Shown piece by piece: positions 34,389 through 42,458 of a stretch of 64,000 nt of DNA (position 1 is the first letter of the stretch; the number at the start of each line of letters is the position of its first letter). The stretch comes from Dorea_A sp016295505. Its GTDB lineage: Bacteria; Bacillota; Clostridia; Lachnospirales; Lachnospiraceae. The translations under genes and the position numbers were made by a program. Under the pieces are notes generated by a model. That model made no database searches. It was not told the DNA's origin and saw only the letters and a list, made by a program, of their open reading frames with translations. The stretch spans positions 19,082 to 83,081 of the forward strand of contig NZ_JBDOHS010000011.1 in NCBI RefSeq assembly GCF_039832105.1. The letters are read 5' to 3'.

Positions 34389-35679
34389 ATGACATATTCT
34401 GAGAAGATGGCTGTATCGGATAGTCGGTATCCTCAAAGCAGATATGTTCAATGCTTTTTTTCATTACCTCTATGAATTCTCTGGTACTTCTGGACAGAGT
34501 GATCTGCTTGGGAAGTGCGATGGCAAGAGACCATACACCTCCGAGGGAAGCAGACAGAGGATAGCTTATCAGATCATTCTGTTCGGAATAAAGATGCAGA
34601 TAAGAGGTCGGAAGAAAGGAGATGCCGGTTTCCGCAAGTACAAGGCGGCGGATGGTTTCCATATTCTTGGATGAACAGCATGCAGTGGGATTGAAGGGGG
34701 TTCCGGTGATCGCATAGACGTTTCGGAAGATTCTCTGGATCACATTGCGAAGAGGCTGACGTTTAGCTGCCAATACAAAAGGAATATCCGACAATTCCAG
34801 AAGATCAGCGGCCTCCAGCGGCCTGTCTTCCGGAAGTGCAAGAAGATCCTTCCATCTGCGGGGAATGACCAGGAAGAAAGGTTCTTCATAATAGGCATAA
34901 TAGGAGATCGTATCATCTGTTGTCTGATTGACTTTTCGGGCGCTTTTTTCATTTCTTGTATGCAGAATGCAAAAATCTACCTGCTTTTCTTTTAACATAT
35001 GTTTTAATTTCCGGGACTGATCCTCCAGAATGCGAAGCTTGATTCCGGGAAAGCGATTCAGAAAAGCCGGGGCAATGAGAGGAATCAGGTTACTGCTGAG
35101 GCTGGTTGGGATTCCGATCTTTATGGTTCCCTGCCTCAGATCCTGGAATTCTTTCAGATCCTGTCGGATCATTTGAAATAAAGTGTCCAGCTTCTGGGCA
35201 TAGTCCAACAGAGTTTTCCCCATCACAGTCGGTTGCAGCCGGTTTCGGCAGATTTCAAAAACAGGAATAGAATAGGAAGATTCCAGAGTATTCAGCATCT
35301 GACTGAGCGCAGGCTGGCTGACGAAAAGTTCTTCCGCTGCGCGTGAAAGATTGCGGTATTTTTGAATCAGCAGAAGACATTGGACTTCCCGCTCTGACCA
35401 GTTGTGATAAATGTTTTGCGTTGATAAAGACAGAAAAGACTGCTCCATTTTCTTTGTTAATTCTTCAAATGTATGCGCATATTCCAAGACAAGTTTTCCC
35501 TCAGGCGTGGGAAGCAGATAGTTTCTGGAATGCTGAAAAAGAGTACATTGCAGCTCAGTCTCAAGGCTCTTCAGAGTTCTTCCGACCGTGGACGGGCTTT
35601 TTTGCAGGACGCCTGCGGCTTCTTTGAGTGTAGTGCATGTCTCCAGAATGATCAGTAATTCTAATTGATTTCGTTTCAT
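34387..35679 (-). CDS. LysR-family regulator with two tandem HTH domains
   Basis: 430 residues, about 130 more than a usual LysR protein. The excess is a second N-terminal DNA-binding domain. HTH 1 at about 1-75: LETCTTLKEAAGVLQKSPST then VGRTLKSLETELQCTLF and a linker helix. HTH 2 at about 95-165: IQKYRNLSRAAEELFVSQPA then LSQMLNTLESSYSIPVFE. The effector domain starts at GTIKIGIPTSLSS and is complete. It is divergent from the GAPDH gene, with an inverted repeat at 35768-35800 in between, so it is the natural candidate to control that gene. The effector is unknown. Confidence 0.88.
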   Translation of the reverse strand: MKRNQLELLIILETCTTLKEAAGVLQKSPSTVGRTLKSLETELQCTLFQHSRNYLLPTPEGKLVLEYAHTFEELTKKMEQSFLSLSTQNIYHNWSEREVQCLLLIQKYRNLSRAAEELFVSQPALSQMLNTLESSYSIPVFEICRNRLQPTVMGKTLLDYAQKLDTLFQMIRQDLKEFQDLRQGTIKIGIPTSLSSNLIPLIAPAFLNRFPGIKLRILEDQSRKLKHMLKEKQVDFCILHTRNEKSARKVNQTTDDTISYYAYYEEPFFLVIPRRWKDLLALPEDRPLEAADLLELSDIPFVLAAKRQPLRNVIQRIFRNVYAITGTPFNPTACCSSKNMETIRRLVLAETGISFLPTSYLHLYSEQNDLISYPLSASLGGVWSLAIALPKQITLSRSTREFIEVMKKSIEHICFEDTDYPIQPSSQNMS

Positions 35680-35767
35680 GGATACCTCCCGATGAGATTG
35701 TGAAAAAAGTGTTCTATTTATAAAGATAGTGTATCACGTATTGCCCGGAAAATGAAGAAAATCCATG

Positions 35768-35813
35768 CGCAATTATTCAAATATTTTTATCATAATTGCG
35801 TTTTACTTATAAT
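35768..35813 (+). promoter_or_regulatory. Inverted repeat and -10 box before the GAPDH gene
   Basis: CGCAATTAT (35768-35776) and ATAATTGCG (35792-35800) are a perfect 9-bp inverted repeat with a 15-base spacer. TATAAT (35808-35813) follows at once, so the repeat covers the -35 zone. Likely operator, plausibly of the divergent LysR protein. Confidence 0.65.
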
Positions 35814-35912
35814 ACGTGTTGCGTTTTAAATATTAGACAGTGCTCATATGGAAATCTATAATTAGAAAAGGATGAGTTGTCCGAAAGAAAGATTTTTATA
35901 AGGAGTGTAAAA

Positions 35913-36977
35913 ATGGTAGTAAAAGTGGGTATTAACGGGTTTGGACGAATTGCCAGAGTGATCATGCGGATTCTGGAGGAGAGGGATACAGATATTGAAG
36001 TATGCGGTATCAATCTTCGAAATGCAGATGTGAAGCGCATGGCTTATCAGATGGAGTATGATTCTGTATTTGGACGTTTTCGCGGGAAAGTCAGAGCAGA
36101 GAAGGATTGTCTGGTAGTGAACGGAAAACATATCAAGGTCTTTTCTGAATCAGATCCGTCACAGATCGACTGGGCTTCCTGCGGAGCAGAATATATTATT
36201 GAGTCAACAGGTGTATTTCGCACACTGGAGGACTGCCGGAAGCATCTGAACGGAGGTGCCAAAAAAGTAATCCTGACGGCACCGGGAAAAGATGAAGATT
36301 TTCCGACGTTTGTCATGGGTGTCAATCATAAGATGTATGATCCGGGTATGACGGTGGTATCCAATGCGTCCTGTACGACCAATTGCCTGGCACCTTTAAC
36401 AAAGGTAATCAATGATGTATTTGGAATTGAGCGGGCTCTGATGTCAACGATCCACTCTTCGACTTCCAAGCAGAAGCCGGTGGATTCCAATGGAGGACGT
36501 GACTGGAGAACCGGACGTTCTGTATTTAATAATATTATTCCGTCAACAACGGGAGCTGCTAAAGCAGTTGGACTTGTGCTTCCGGAGATGAAAGGAAAGA
36601 TGACGGGAATCAGTTTCCGTGTTCCGTCCAATGATGTGTCTGTGATTGATGTGACGATGCAGCTCAGCAGACCGACGACGTATGCGCAGATCTGTGAAGC
36701 TGTGGAAGATGCCAGTATGACGACAATGAAGGGTATCATTGAATACAATGATGACGAGATCGTATCCGGTGATATCAGAGCGAACTACAATACCTGTGTA
36801 TTTGATGTGAAAGCGGGACTGATGCTGGATGAAACATTTGTCAAACTGATCGCATGGTATGATAACGAGTGGGGATATTCCAATCAGTGTATCAGCCTGG
36901 TTCAGTATATTGCGAGACAGGATGAAAAAGCGATTCATGCGGCTACGCCATCAGAGCCGGATGTAACGATCGAATAA
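35913..36977 (+). CDS. gap: Glyceraldehyde-3-phosphate dehydrogenase, type I
   Basis: 354 residues from the ATG at 35913 (AAGGAG ahead). NAD-binding GINGFGRIARV, catalytic NASCTTNCLAPL with the active Cys, phosphate-site STTGAAKAVGLVLPEMKGK and the C-terminal AWYDNEWGYSNQ are intact. It interconverts glyceraldehyde 3-phosphate and 1,3-bisphosphoglycerate. No pgk/tpi follows: it is a single gene with its own terminator, unlike the usual glycolytic operon, and has an extra tail of about 20 residues. It may be an accessory GAPDH under specific control. Confidence 0.94.
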   Translation: MVVKVGINGFGRIARVIMRILEERDTDIEVCGINLRNADVKRMAYQMEYDSVFGRFRGKVRAEKDCLVVNGKHIKVFSESDPSQIDWASCGAEYIIESTGVFRTLEDCRKHLNGGAKKVILTAPGKDEDFPTFVMGVNHKMYDPGMTVVSNASCTTNCLAPLTKVINDVFGIERALMSTIHSSTSKQKPVDSNGGRDWRTGRSVFNNIIPSTTGAAKAVGLVLPEMKGKMTGISFRVPSNDVSVIDVTMQLSRPTTYAQICEAVEDASMTTMKGIIEYNDDEIVSGDIRANYNTCVFDVKAGLMLDETFVKLIAWYDNEWGYSNQCISLVQYIARQDEKAIHAATPSEPDVTIE

Positions 36978-36991
36978 GAAGACAGATACGG

Positions 36992-37035
36992 CGAGAACCC
37001 GTTAACCTTATGGCTAACGGGTTCTCGTTGTTGTT
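36992..37035 (+). terminator. Terminator after gap
   Basis: CGAGAACCCGTTA (36992-37004) pairs with TAACGGGTTCTCG (37015-37027), followed by TTGTTGTTAT. Confidence 0.8.
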
Positions 37036-37342
37036 ATAGTTATCTAAAGGAATGAGAGTAAAGTGTCGCACCGGTTTGTAACCGGTGCCTACTTTATGAG
37101 GGGGGAGATAGTTGAATGTGTCTTTCAACTATCTGTTTCACATTATAAGAGGAAAATATGTCCAAAGTATGTTGATTCTCTTAAAGAAATCGAAAAAATC
37201 TTAAGAACTGATTAAATCATGTTGCGATGTGAGAGATAAGAAATGGTAGCATTTCTTGTGTAGAACGTATATAATTGGATAAGATTATAATAGATTCTGA
37301 CTGATAAGGATCGATATAAACAGATGGAGGGAGTAGCCGCAG
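37028..37342. other. Intergenic region with two more hairpins
   Basis: After the gap terminator there are two further perfect hairpins: GCACCGGTT/AACCGGTGC (37068-37076, 37080-37088) and GATAGTTGAA/TTCAACTATC (37107-37116, 37124-37133). No coding sequence. The rest leads to the PDZ-radical SAM gene. Confidence 0.6.
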
Positions 37343-38770
37343 ATGAAAAAAGAGAAGGGACATATCATAAAAACGGTATATCCGGGTTCGATTGCGGAAG
37401 AACTGGAGATTGAACCGGGAGATGTTCTTCTTGCGATTAATGATAAAGAAATAGAAGATGTATTTGATTATCGTTATCTGATGAAGGATGAGTATGTGGA
37501 GATTCTGATTCGCAAGCAGGATGGCGGGGAATGGCTTCTGGAGATCGACAAGGACTATGATGAAGAGCTGGGGGTAGAATTTGAAAATGGTCTGATGAGC
37601 GAATATCGCTCCTGCAGCAATCAATGCATTTTCTGCTTCATTGATCAGATGCCGCCGGGCATGCGTGAGACATTATACTTTAAAGATGATGATTCCAGAC
37701 TGTCATTTCTTCAGGGTAACTATATTACATTGACGAATATGAAGCAGAAAGATATAGACAGAATCATCCATATGCAGCTTGCACCGATCAATATCTCCGT
37801 ACAGACGACGAATCCGGAGCTTCGCTGTAAGATGCTGCACAACCGGTTCGCAGGAGAAAAACTGAAGTTTCTCAATGATCTGTATGAAGCACATATTGAG
37901 ATGAATGGCCAGATCGTATTGTGTAAAGGTGTGAATGACGGAGAAGAACTGGATCGCTCTATCCGGGATCTGTCGCGGTATCTTCCGTTCATGCGAAGTG
38001 TATCGGTAGTGCCGGCCGGACTGACCAAATACAGAGAGGGCCTGTATCCGCTTGCACTTTTTACGAAAGAGGATGCAGAAAAGGTCATTGATCAGATCGA
38101 GGGATATCAGCAGAGATTCTATGAAGAATATGGTCTTCATTTTATCCACGCCAGTGACGAGTGGTATATTCTGGCGGAAAGAGAATTTCCGGAGGAAGAG
38201 CGCTATGACGGGTATATTCAGCTGGAGAACGGTGTCGGGATGATGCGGCTTTTGTATTCAGAAGTACAGGATGAGATGGAACGGATTCTTCAGATGGAAG
38301 AATATCCTGTATGGAGAGAGAAGATAAAACGTACGCTGACAATTGCTACCGGCAAACTGGCTTACCCAACGATCCGGAAGTTTGCAGAAATGATGATGGA
38401 AGTATTTCCGGGACTTCATATCCACGTGTTTGCAATACGCAATGACTTTTTTGGAGAGACGGTTACAGTATCCGGTCTGATCACGGGTCAGGATCTGGAA
38501 TGCCAGCTGAAGGAGCGGCAGGAAAACGGAACTGATCTTGGAGATACGCTGTTAATTACCTGTAATATGCTTCGAAGCGGTGAAGAGGTATTTCTGGATG
38601 ATATGACGGTGCAGCAGCTGGAAGAAGCGCTGCATCTGCAGCTGGTTGCCGTAGAAAATGAGGGGAAAGAACTGATTCGTGCGGTTCTGTCTCCGGAATA
38701 CAAGATGAACCGCACGAATGATGAAGACCGCTTTGTCTATGTGCAGGGATATGAAAAAGAAGACATGTAA
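37343..38770 (+). CDS. PDZ-radical SAM protein of the DUF512 family
   Basis: 475 residues. N-terminal PDZ-like domain at about 1-60 (GSIAEELEIEPGDVLLAIN), a radical SAM cluster motif CSNQCIFCF (C-x3-C-x2-C) at about 93-99, and a DUF512 C-terminal domain with ITCNMLRSGEEVFLDDM. The family is widespread in Clostridia and cyanobacteria; the reaction is unknown. It is often found beside the GTPase gene der, which is not present here. GGAGGGAGTAGCCGCAG precedes the ATG. Confidence 0.9.
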   Translation: MKKEKGHIIKTVYPGSIAEELEIEPGDVLLAINDKEIEDVFDYRYLMKDEYVEILIRKQDGGEWLLEIDKDYDEELGVEFENGLMSEYRSCSNQCIFCFIDQMPPGMRETLYFKDDDSRLSFLQGNYITLTNMKQKDIDRIIHMQLAPINISVQTTNPELRCKMLHNRFAGEKLKFLNDLYEAHIEMNGQIVLCKGVNDGEELDRSIRDLSRYLPFMRSVSVVPAGLTKYREGLYPLALFTKEDAEKVIDQIEGYQQRFYEEYGLHFIHASDEWYILAEREFPEEERYDGYIQLENGVGMMRLLYSEVQDEMERILQMEEYPVWREKIKRTLTIATGKLAYPTIRKFAEMMMEVFPGLHIHVFAIRNDFFGETVTVSGLITGQDLECQLKERQENGTDLGDTLLITCNMLRSGEEVFLDDMTVQQLEEALHLQLVAVENEGKELIRAVLSPEYKMNRTNDEDRFVYVQGYEKEDM

Positions 38771-38799
38771 GTGTTGGATGTCCGTGTGTCATCGGGCAG

Positions 38800-39690
38800 T
38801 TATGCAGGATTTACATGAATCATGATGTGCTTGGTATTGGGGAATTTCTGTTCTACCTTGTCGTGAACCCGTTCCGCGATATCATGCGCATCTTTTAATG
38901 TCATATCGCCGTCTACGGCAATCTCGGTATCAATGTAGATCTTGTTGCCGAACATCCTGGTGCGCAGAAGATCGAGACGTATCACGCCTTCCTGCTTCCG
39001 GATGTATTCCGAAAGTTCCTGCTCATATTCTTCACTGCAGGAGGTATCGAGCATTTTATCAAGCGCATCCTTCAGAATGTCATATGCAACCTTCAGGATG
39101 AAGCAGCAGATGATCACACTGGCGATCGGGTCCAGTACCGGGAAACCAAGCATTGCACCGCCGATACCGATGAGAGAACCGATGGAGGAAAAGGCATCGG
39201 ATCTGTGATGCCATGCATCGGCCATAAATGCGGCAGAATCCAGTATTTTGGCATAATGACGTGTGTACCAGAACATCGCTTCTTTTACCAGGATAGAAAC
39301 GACTGCCGCGACAAGAGCGATCGTCTCGGGAGAGGTCAGTTCGCTATAGTTGCCGGCGGTGATTTTCTTCATGCCGGTAAAACCGATCCCAAGCCCGGTG
39401 ACCAGTAAGATTACACCCAGGATGATGGAAGCAACACATTCCATCCGTTCATGTCCGTATGGATGATTCTTGTCGGCTTTCCGCTGAGACATCTTTACGC
39501 CGAGAAAGGCAATAAAAGTTGCAAATACGTCCGACATAGAATGAATGGCGTCGGATACCATGGCACCGGAATGTCCGAGAATTCCGGCAAATAACTTAAA
39601 TGTAGTCAGTAAAATATTTCCGAAAATGCCAACCGTCGATATCTGGTTGATAATCTTTGATTCATTGATATTCTTTGAATGATCTGTCAT
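38800..39690 (-). CDS. czcD: Cation diffusion facilitator (CDF) metal exporter
   Basis: 296 residues. Six membrane segments and the CDF metal site signatures HSMSDVFATFIA in TM2 (D-x-x-x-D/H type), NHPYGHERME, and MADAWHHRSDAFSS in TM5 (HxxxD). The C-terminal cytoplasmic ferredoxin-like domain ends in HIMIHVNPA. A NiCo riboswitch in its leader indicates export of Co2+/Ni2+, or Fe2+ as more recent work on the same riboswitch class suggests. Symbol by riboswitch and family, not by test. Confidence 0.9.
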   Translation of the reverse strand: MTDHSKNINESKIINQISTVGIFGNILLTTFKLFAGILGHSGAMVSDAIHSMSDVFATFIAFLGVKMSQRKADKNHPYGHERMECVASIILGVILLVTGLGIGFTGMKKITAGNYSELTSPETIALVAAVVSILVKEAMFWYTRHYAKILDSAAFMADAWHHRSDAFSSIGSLIGIGGAMLGFPVLDPIASVIICCFILKVAYDILKDALDKMLDTSCSEEYEQELSEYIRKQEGVIRLDLLRTRMFGNKIYIDTEIAVDGDMTLKDAHDIAERVHDKVEQKFPNTKHIMIHVNPA

Positions 39691-39733
39691 AAGAGGATCC
39701 TCCCATAGTTATTATTACTGTTTAAAAGAGTAT

Positions 39734-39856
39734 AAAAAAACATCTGTGGAACGTGTTATGTACTGTCCCACAGATGCTGTTTATCATCTGCTGCCGTGTG
39801 TAGTCCGGCCCGGCTTCACAGACGGAAAATAGTCTGACGCCTGATCAGTTTGTACT
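39734..39856 (-). promoter_or_regulatory. NiCo (czcD) riboswitch with terminator
   Basis: On the minus strand the leader has the conserved NiCo blocks: CTGATCAGGC (near 39845), AAGCCGGGC (near 39812), GGCAGCAGATGAT and CATCTGTGGGACAGT (near 39770). Arm CATCTGTGG (39768-39776) then pairs with CCACAGATG (39741-39749), followed by seven T (39734-39740), a terminator that shares a strand with the aptamer. Metal binding should block termination and turn on the CDF gene. Confidence 0.92.
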
Positions 39857-39906
39857 GTAAATCCCGCATCCTTTTGGATGTATTCAGTGCAAAGAGATTT
39901 CTATAT

Positions 39907-39935
39907 ATCATATACAATCAGTTCTTTTTTGTCAA
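39907..39935 (-). promoter_or_regulatory. Sigma-A promoter of the CDF gene
   Basis: Minus strand: TTGACA (39930-39935), 17-base spacer, TATGAT (39907-39912), just ahead of the NiCo aptamer. Confidence 0.8.
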
Positions 39936-40117
39936 CAAAAAAATGAAGATCTGATTAGAGTATGGATAAATTTTATTCATTATCCGCAAAATATAGAGGT
40001 CGTCTGTAAATGTATTTACAACTAACATAAGAATAAAGTATAATTTACTAAAAACGCAGTTCTTATTATATTTTTAAAATAACTTTATTTGATATGAGAG
40101 AGTCAGGAGGAGTTTTG

Positions 40118-41344
40118 ATGAATGCGAAATTATTAATGAAAGAGGTTCAGGATTATGAACAGGATCTGATTAAAAAAAGACACTATCTGCATCGTCATGC
40201 AGAGACAGGCTTTGATCTGAAAGAGACAAAGGCGTATGTAAAAGCAGAATTGACAGCCATGGGGTATGAACCGCAGGATTGTGGAAAAGCGGGCGTGATC
40301 GTTACTGCCGGCGGGAAAAAGCCTGGAAAAGTATTTCTGATCAGAGGAGATATGGATGCGCTTCAGATGAAAGAACAGGCAGATGTGGATTTTGTATCAG
40401 AGACGGACAATATGCATGCCTGCGGACATGATATGCACACAACGATGATGCTTGGTGCAGCGCAGATTCTGAAAAAACATGAGGATGAGATTGAAGGTAC
40501 GGTAAAATTAATGTTCCAGCCTGCAGAGGAGAGCTTTGAGGGGGCACATGACATGATCGAAGCGGGTGTTCTGAAGAATCCGGATGTAGATGCCGCTCTG
40601 ATGATCCATGTTATGGCAGGGGTTCCGTTCGAGGCAGGATCCGTAATTGTCAGTGACGGAGGAGTCAGTGCGCCGGGCGCAGATTACTACGAGATACGAA
40701 TTCAGGGCAAGGGATGCCATGGATCCATGCCGAATAACGGAGTGGATCCGATCACCGTGGCAGCGCATATTATAACGGCTTTACAGGAGATCCACGCAAG
40801 AGAACTGGCGCTGGTAGATGAGGCGGTTTTGACGATTGGAACCATTCATGCGGGACAGGCTGCGAATGCCATTCCGGATACGGTGACTATGGGGGGAACG
40901 ATTCGCACCTATGATGAAGAAGTACGTGCATTTATTAAGAAGAGAATTATAGAGATATCTACCGGAATTGCGGCAAGTTTCCGGGCAGAGGCGGAAGTGA
41001 TCTATGGAAAAGGATGCCCGGTTCTGAAGAACGATGAGGATTTGTCTGCTTGTATGGCAGGTTATCTGAGAGAACTGCTAGGACCGACGAAAGCATTTAC
41101 ACAGGCACAGTTGCTTGCGCTGTCAGGAGAGGGAAAGGCACCGAAATCCGCAGGATCTGAAGATTTCGCATATGTGAGCCAGGAAGTTCCGTCCATTATG
41201 CTTGCACTTGCGGCAGGGCAACCTGATCAGGGATATGTATATCCACAGCATCATCCGATGGTAAAATTCGATGATTCTGTGCTTGCGTCGGGAAGTGCTG
41301 TTTATGCTTATACAGCTGTGAGATGGCTGGAAGAACACAAATAA
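40118..41344 (+). CDS. M20 peptidase / amidohydrolase (HipO-like)
   Basis: 408 residues from the ATG at 40118 (AGGAGGAGTTTTG ahead). M20D metal site residues are visible in HACGHDMHTTMMLG, PAEESFEGAHDMIE and the C-terminal AGSEDFAY and QHHPMVKFD. The family hydrolyses N-acyl amino acids, N-acetyl-diaminopimelate or auxin conjugates; the substrate is not readable. No lap/dap neighbour points to lysine synthesis. It appears to be a cytoplasmic enzyme (no signal peptide). Confidence 0.9.
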   Translation: MNAKLLMKEVQDYEQDLIKKRHYLHRHAETGFDLKETKAYVKAELTAMGYEPQDCGKAGVIVTAGGKKPGKVFLIRGDMDALQMKEQADVDFVSETDNMHACGHDMHTTMMLGAAQILKKHEDEIEGTVKLMFQPAEESFEGAHDMIEAGVLKNPDVDAALMIHVMAGVPFEAGSVIVSDGGVSAPGADYYEIRIQGKGCHGSMPNNGVDPITVAAHIITALQEIHARELALVDEAVLTIGTIHAGQAANAIPDTVTMGGTIRTYDEEVRAFIKKRIIEISTGIAASFRAEAEVIYGKGCPVLKNDEDLSACMAGYLRELLGPTKAFTQAQLLALSGEGKAPKSAGSEDFAYVSQEVPSIMLALAAGQPDQGYVYPQHHPMVKFDDSVLASGSAVYAYTAVRWLEEHK

Positions 41345-41407
41345 CCCAAGATTCAAATGAACCTGTTATGATAGAAGCAGGAACGAGAAGAGTCAGGAGG
41401 CAATAGT

Positions 41408-42364
41408 ATGAACTATGAAGGACAGATCTGTCGGGCGCCGATGGAGCGCTCGGCCTTCATGCTTCCGGTGATGGTCGGATGTTCTTACAATCAATGTAAG
41501 TTTTGCAATCTGTTCCGCCATCTGAAGTATCGGGAGCTTCCCATGGAACAGATTGAAGAGGAACTGCGGCGTGTCAGGGATCTTTCGGGCAGTCCCAAAA
41601 AGATCTTTCTGGGAGACGGCAACGCATTTGGGATGAAGACAGAACATCTGTTGGAGATACTGCAGATGATAGAACGGTATTTTCCAGAGTGTCAGTGTGT
41701 AAATATGGATGCGACCGTAACCTCCATACTGAAAAAGACGGATGCGGAACTACAGGCACTTCATGAGCATGGAGTGCAGCATCTGTATCTTGGAATCGAA
41801 AGCGGACTGGATGATGTGCTTACTTTTATGAATAAGGGAAATGATTTGGCTCAGGCAGAAAAGGCAATCGGCAGGCTGCATGAGAACGGGATGGTCTATG
41901 ATGCCCATATCATGACGGGAGTTGCAGGCAGAGGGCGCGGAGTGGAGAATGCAAAGGCGCTTGCAGAATTCCTGAACCGGACGCATCCTTGTAATGTTGT
42001 GAATTTTTCGATGTTCCTTCATAAGGAAGTACCGTTGTATCAGGATATTCTGAAGGGAAATTATCTCCCGTCCGATGAACTGGATAATCTGAAGGAAGAA
42101 CGGGTGCTTCTGGAGCTTCTGGGCGACCAGGCAGCTGAAGGTGCGACGGGGATCCGGTATGAGGGATTTCATGATTATATTCAGTTCCGTGTGCGCGGAG
42201 AACTGCCAAAAGACAGGGAGCGGATGCTGGAAAAACTGGACCGCATGATTCTGGAGTATCCCAAAGAGCGAACGGAATATTCCTATGTTGAGGGAGAGTG
42301 TCCCTGCCTGGAAAAGTGCGGGGATGGAAAAGAAATATGGAATATGCAGGATGTAATTCCATAG
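41408..42364 (+). CDS. Radical SAM protein
   Basis: 318 residues. Cluster motif CSYNQCKFC near residue 26, with C-x4-C-x2-C spacing, as in a known group of radical SAM proteins. Followed by FLGDGNAFGM and the SAM-contact segment LYLGIESGLDDV. The Cys-rich end (GECPCLEKCGDG) may hold another Fe-S cluster. Reaction unknown. TCAGGAGGCAATAGT precedes the ATG. It lies 94 bases before feoAB but feoAB has its own promoter. Confidence 0.85.
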   Translation: MNYEGQICRAPMERSAFMLPVMVGCSYNQCKFCNLFRHLKYRELPMEQIEEELRRVRDLSGSPKKIFLGDGNAFGMKTEHLLEILQMIERYFPECQCVNMDATVTSILKKTDAELQALHEHGVQHLYLGIESGLDDVLTFMNKGNDLAQAEKAIGRLHENGMVYDAHIMTGVAGRGRGVENAKALAEFLNRTHPCNVVNFSMFLHKEVPLYQDILKGNYLPSDELDNLKEERVLLELLGDQAAEGATGIRYEGFHDYIQFRVRGELPKDRERMLEKLDRMILEYPKERTEYSYVEGECPCLEKCGDGKEIWNMQDVIP

Positions 42365-42370
42365 AAGTTA

Positions 42371-42444
42371 TTGACAAAGAATTCTGATTAGACTATACTA
42401 ACCTTGGAGTTGAGAAGAATTATCAACAAAGAATGGTTAGTATA
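42371..42444 (+). promoter_or_regulatory. feoAB promoter with inverted repeat
   Basis: -35 TTGACA (42371-42376), 17-base spacer, -10 TATACT (42394-42399). The -10 is the first half of an inverted repeat TATACTAACC (42394-42403) / GGTTAGTATA (42435-42444). This looks like an operator pair, since half of it is not transcribed. Confidence 0.75.
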
Positions 42445-42458
42445 AAGGAGCAGGAAAG

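Noticed and set aside
34387..35679. LysR gene as two genes fused by a missed stop or frameshift
   Set aside because: A single frame with a smooth linker, no internal start with a ribosome binding site, and the first HTH lacks its own effector domain.
42394..42415. DtxR/MntR-type box at the feoAB promoter
   Set aside because: ACTAACCTTGGAGTT looks similar in one half only; the second half does not complete the dyad.
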